A DNA stretch of 40,251 bases. It comes from Hungatella sp. GTDB taxonomy: Bacteria > Bacillota > Clostridia > Lachnospirales > Lachnospiraceae. Location: assembly GCA_022792815.1 (NCBI GenBank), contig JAAWBS010000020.1, forward strand, positions 1 to 40,251, read 5' to 3'. Every line of letters begins with the position of its first letter. The first letter of the stretch is position 1. The notes below the pieces were generated by a model. That model made no database searches and had not been told where the DNA came from. It was given only the letters and a program-made list of their open reading frames with translations. The position numbers were made by a program, and so were the translations under genes. Below, piece after piece: positions 38,322 through 40,251 of this stretch.

Positions 38322-40046
38322 TCACAGACGAGTCTCCCAGCGGCCGCACCACACCAGGTCGTTGGCCTTTCCCTGAAACGGGCTGCGGCCGGTTATCTTT
38401 TCTACCAGGGCATGCAGATATTCCCGGGTGGGAGCATAGGCGTTGATAAAGGTCTTCATCATAGGCAGGTCGAAGAGATGATTGGTATAATTCAGGGACA
38501 CGCAGAGGGTGGGCACCTCATGAACAGACCAGGGAATCTCATAGGAGTGACCTACAGAATAATTTACCCGTACATTGTTTGTCTGAGCATAGCCTTTCAT
38601 GTGTACGGCCAGGATCACAAGGTCGCACCGGGCTTTAAATGTCTCTCTGGAAAATCCCCTCATCATCAAGCCTTTGTTGGCAGGACTGTGCCCCTTTCGC
38701 TCCAGGTCATAATAATTCTCAGGGGCAGTCACTTCAAAACCGGCGGCCTCCAGCTCTTCTATAAGAATCTGTCTGGCCGGATCCGGCTCTCCGGTCAGAG
38801 TCTCCGGTGTACTCTCAATAAAAAACAAGGTCACCCGTTTCCTCAAGGCAGGGTCAACAGGCAGAAGGTTCTGAGTGTCCTTCACCAGAGTGATGGACTC
38901 CTGGGCAGCCTTCCGGGCAGCCTTTCGGTGTGCCTCTTGTCCCACAACTTTCAGTCCCTCCTTCTCGGGGAAAGAGAGGCGGTGAAGCCCTGCCATGGCT
39001 TTCAACCCCAGAATCCGGCGCAGAGCGTCATCCAAGCGCTCCGGGGAGATGGTGCCGTCGGCGATCCCCTGCTTCATGTACGCCATGTCCTCCTCCGGGT
39101 CATTAAAAAACAGCACCATATCACAGCCTGCGGCGATGACTCCCGGCACCATCTCCCGGCGGGAAACCGCATTGGAAAGGCCGGCCATATGGGTGGCATC
39201 CGTAAGGATCAGACCGTTAAAGCCCAGCCGGTCCCGCAGCAACCCCGTTACAAGCTCCGGGGCAAGGGTGGCCGGCATGATCTCCTCGTCCTTCATTCCA
39301 GGGCGAAGCCTTCGGCTGTAGGCCGGCTGACAGATATGCCCCACCATCACACTGGGGAGGCCGGCCTCAATCAGCCCTCTGTAGACCCTTCCGAAGCTGG
39401 CATCCCACTCCTCACAAGAAAGATCATTACAGCCCATGAGAAGGTGCTGGTCCCGCTCCTCACTGCCGTCACCGGGAAAATGTTTGGCGGCACAGAGCAG
39501 GCCTGCCTTTTTCATCTCCTCCATATAGACCTTGGAGAGCCTGAGGACCTGGTCCGGGTCACTTCCAAAGGCCCTGGTATTGACAATCGTATTTCTCCAG
39601 TTGGAGACTACGTCACATACGGGCCCAAAAGTCCAGTTACAGCCCACGGCAGCGGCCTCCGTCCCGCCTGCACGGGCCATATCCCTTACCGTATCCGTAG
39701 TCTGGCTGGCACCACAGGCAGCACCTGAGGCCACAAAGGTCCCCTCCCCCACAGCGCCATTTCCGCCGGACTCGCAGTTGGCAGCGATAAGCACCGGAAT
39801 CCGGCTTTTCTCCTGAAACATGCGATTTTGCTCATACACTTCCTCCAGGGTCCCACCCTGCCAGCGCACACCTCCGATATGATACTTCTCACACAACTGG
39901 GTAATAGCGGCCTCATCTCTCCGAAGGGTGAGATGAATAAACAATTGTCCCACTTTTTCATCCTCCGTCATAGAGGTCAAAGTATCCTCCACCCACTGAA
40001 GCTGCTCCTCGTCTAAGTAAAAAGGCTTTGCTCTTAAATCGACCAT
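38322..40046 (-). CDS. Glycoside hydrolase family 3, beta-N-acetylhexosaminidase-like
   Basis: 574 aa from the ATG at 40046 (AAAGGA about 12 bases upstream; an ATG at 40058 is an alternative). The N-terminal TIM-barrel domain contains FIHLTLRRDEAAITQLCEKY, the KHFPGDGSEERDQH motif typical of NagZ-type GH3 enzymes (with its catalytic-loop Asp-His) and the nucleophile Asp in LILTDATHMAG. A C-terminal alpha/beta domain (about 375-574) starts ARKAAQESITLVKDTQNLLP. NagZ-like members release terminal N-acetylglucosamine, for example from glycans or cell-wall fragments. No signal peptide is present, so it acts in the cytoplasm. It is cotranscribed with the HAD gene. Confidence 0.9.
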   Translation of the reverse strand: MVDLRAKPFYLDEEQLQWVEDTLTSMTEDEKVGQLFIHLTLRRDEAAITQLCEKYHIGGVRWQGGTLEEVYEQNRMFQEKSRIPVLIAANCESGGNGAVGEGTFVASGAACGASQTTDTVRDMARAGGTEAAAVGCNWTFGPVCDVVSNWRNTIVNTRAFGSDPDQVLRLSKVYMEEMKKAGLLCAAKHFPGDGSEERDQHLLMGCNDLSCEEWDASFGRVYRGLIEAGLPSVMVGHICQPAYSRRLRPGMKDEEIMPATLAPELVTGLLRDRLGFNGLILTDATHMAGLSNAVSRREMVPGVIAAGCDMVLFFNDPEEDMAYMKQGIADGTISPERLDDALRRILGLKAMAGLHRLSFPEKEGLKVVGQEAHRKAARKAAQESITLVKDTQNLLPVDPALRKRVTLFFIESTPETLTGEPDPARQILIEELEAAGFEVTAPENYYDLERKGHSPANKGLMMRGFSRETFKARCDLVILAVHMKGYAQTNNVRVNYSVGHSYEIPWSVHEVPTLCVSLNYTNHLFDLPMMKTFINAYAPTREYLHALVEKITGRSPFQGKANDLVWCGRWETRL

Positions 40047-40251
40047 AGTTTTTATCATTCCTTTCGCTTCGCTCAAGGCACAAACAAGACATGAAAAAGC
40101 TTGTTGTGTCACCCCTCCATTTTGTTTATAATAGCCTTAGGAATAGCAATACACTACAGAGCACGGAAGGAGGAGTGGCGAATTTATTTCGACCCCGTAT
40201 AGTTATATGTGCCGTCATCCTTTCAAGCACAAACAAGTGGGACTTTGAGCC
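40047..40251. other. Divergent upstream region at the right edge
   Basis: No gene is certain here. A possible plus-strand promoter (TTGTGT 40104-40109, 17 bases, TATAAT 40127-40132) is followed by AAGGAGG (40167-40173) and a GTG at 40175 opening an unrecognised frame that runs off the window. The site is too close to that GTG to be convincing. The promoter of the glycoside hydrolase gene should also lie here, but I cannot pin it down. Confidence 0.3.

Noticed and set aside
38127..39728. 533-codon plus-strand open frame
   Set aside because: It is antisense to the HAD and glycoside hydrolase genes, which have clear family motifs; it has no recognisable domain of its own.

Overview
The window looks like a chromosomal segment from a Gram-positive, low-to-mid GC Firmicute, most likely a gut Lachnospiraceae of the Enterocloster/Clostridium clostridioforme type. 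This rests on strong AGGAGG ribosome-binding sites, GTG starts, an SLH-domain surface protein, DUF5714, DUF2164, DUF2383 and TIGR04076 family proteins, a class D beta-lactamase lipoprotein, sigma-54 and a Gram-positive LexA-type box. It is an inference from gene families, not a database match. Nearly every gene from 1 to 32.5 kb lies on the minus strand.

Layout. 1-7.5 kb: a partial nucleotidyltransferase, an orphan zinc-finger anti-sigma-like membrane protein, an ACT protein, two GNAT acetyltransferases, an MBL hydrolase, a small P-loop kinase, DUF5714, DUF2164, a secreted protein and a SAM methyltransferase. 7.6-10.9 kb: one large mosaic surface protein (acidic Glu/Thr repeats, Cys/His peptidase-like domain, BspA-type leucine-rich repeats, SLH anchor). 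11.4-21.4 kb: a run of small stand-alone enzymes and membrane proteins (DUF3788, prolyl-tRNA editing protein, sugar O-acetyltransferase, SdpI-like protein, a two-domain GNAT, a cytidine deaminase-like protein, two Nudix hydrolases, a YunG-like protein, a VOC protein, two more GNATs, an AbgA-like amidohydrolase). 21.6-25.9 kb: a complete PotABCD-type ABC importer operon with its own sigma-A promoter and terminator. 26.1-27.4 kb: a DUF2383 protein, an SOS-type promoter with a small plus-strand ORF, and tRNA-Leu(CAA). 27.5-31.5 kb: xylulokinase and a two-component system. 31.6-37.5 kb: a zone of gene decay holding broken MarR, cysteine-desulfidase-like, Crp/Fnr and TIGR04076 genes around an intact class D beta-lactamase-rpoN pair. 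37.5-40.1 kb: a HAD phosphatase with a glycoside hydrolase family 3 enzyme.

The signals outside ordinary genes are the most interesting part. There are two families of intergenic repeats placed in the 5' leaders of minus-strand genes, a 65-bp MITE-like element flanked by a 9-bp direct repeat, and an 18-bp tandem repeat that would extend a GNAT protein by a hexapeptide-repeat tail if one base were added. A LexA-like box fills the spacer of a perfect sigma-A promoter. A Crp/Fnr remnant upstream of the beta-lactamase keeps its promoter and an operator-like palindrome. I see no CRISPR array, intact transposase, prophage or clearly new defence system.
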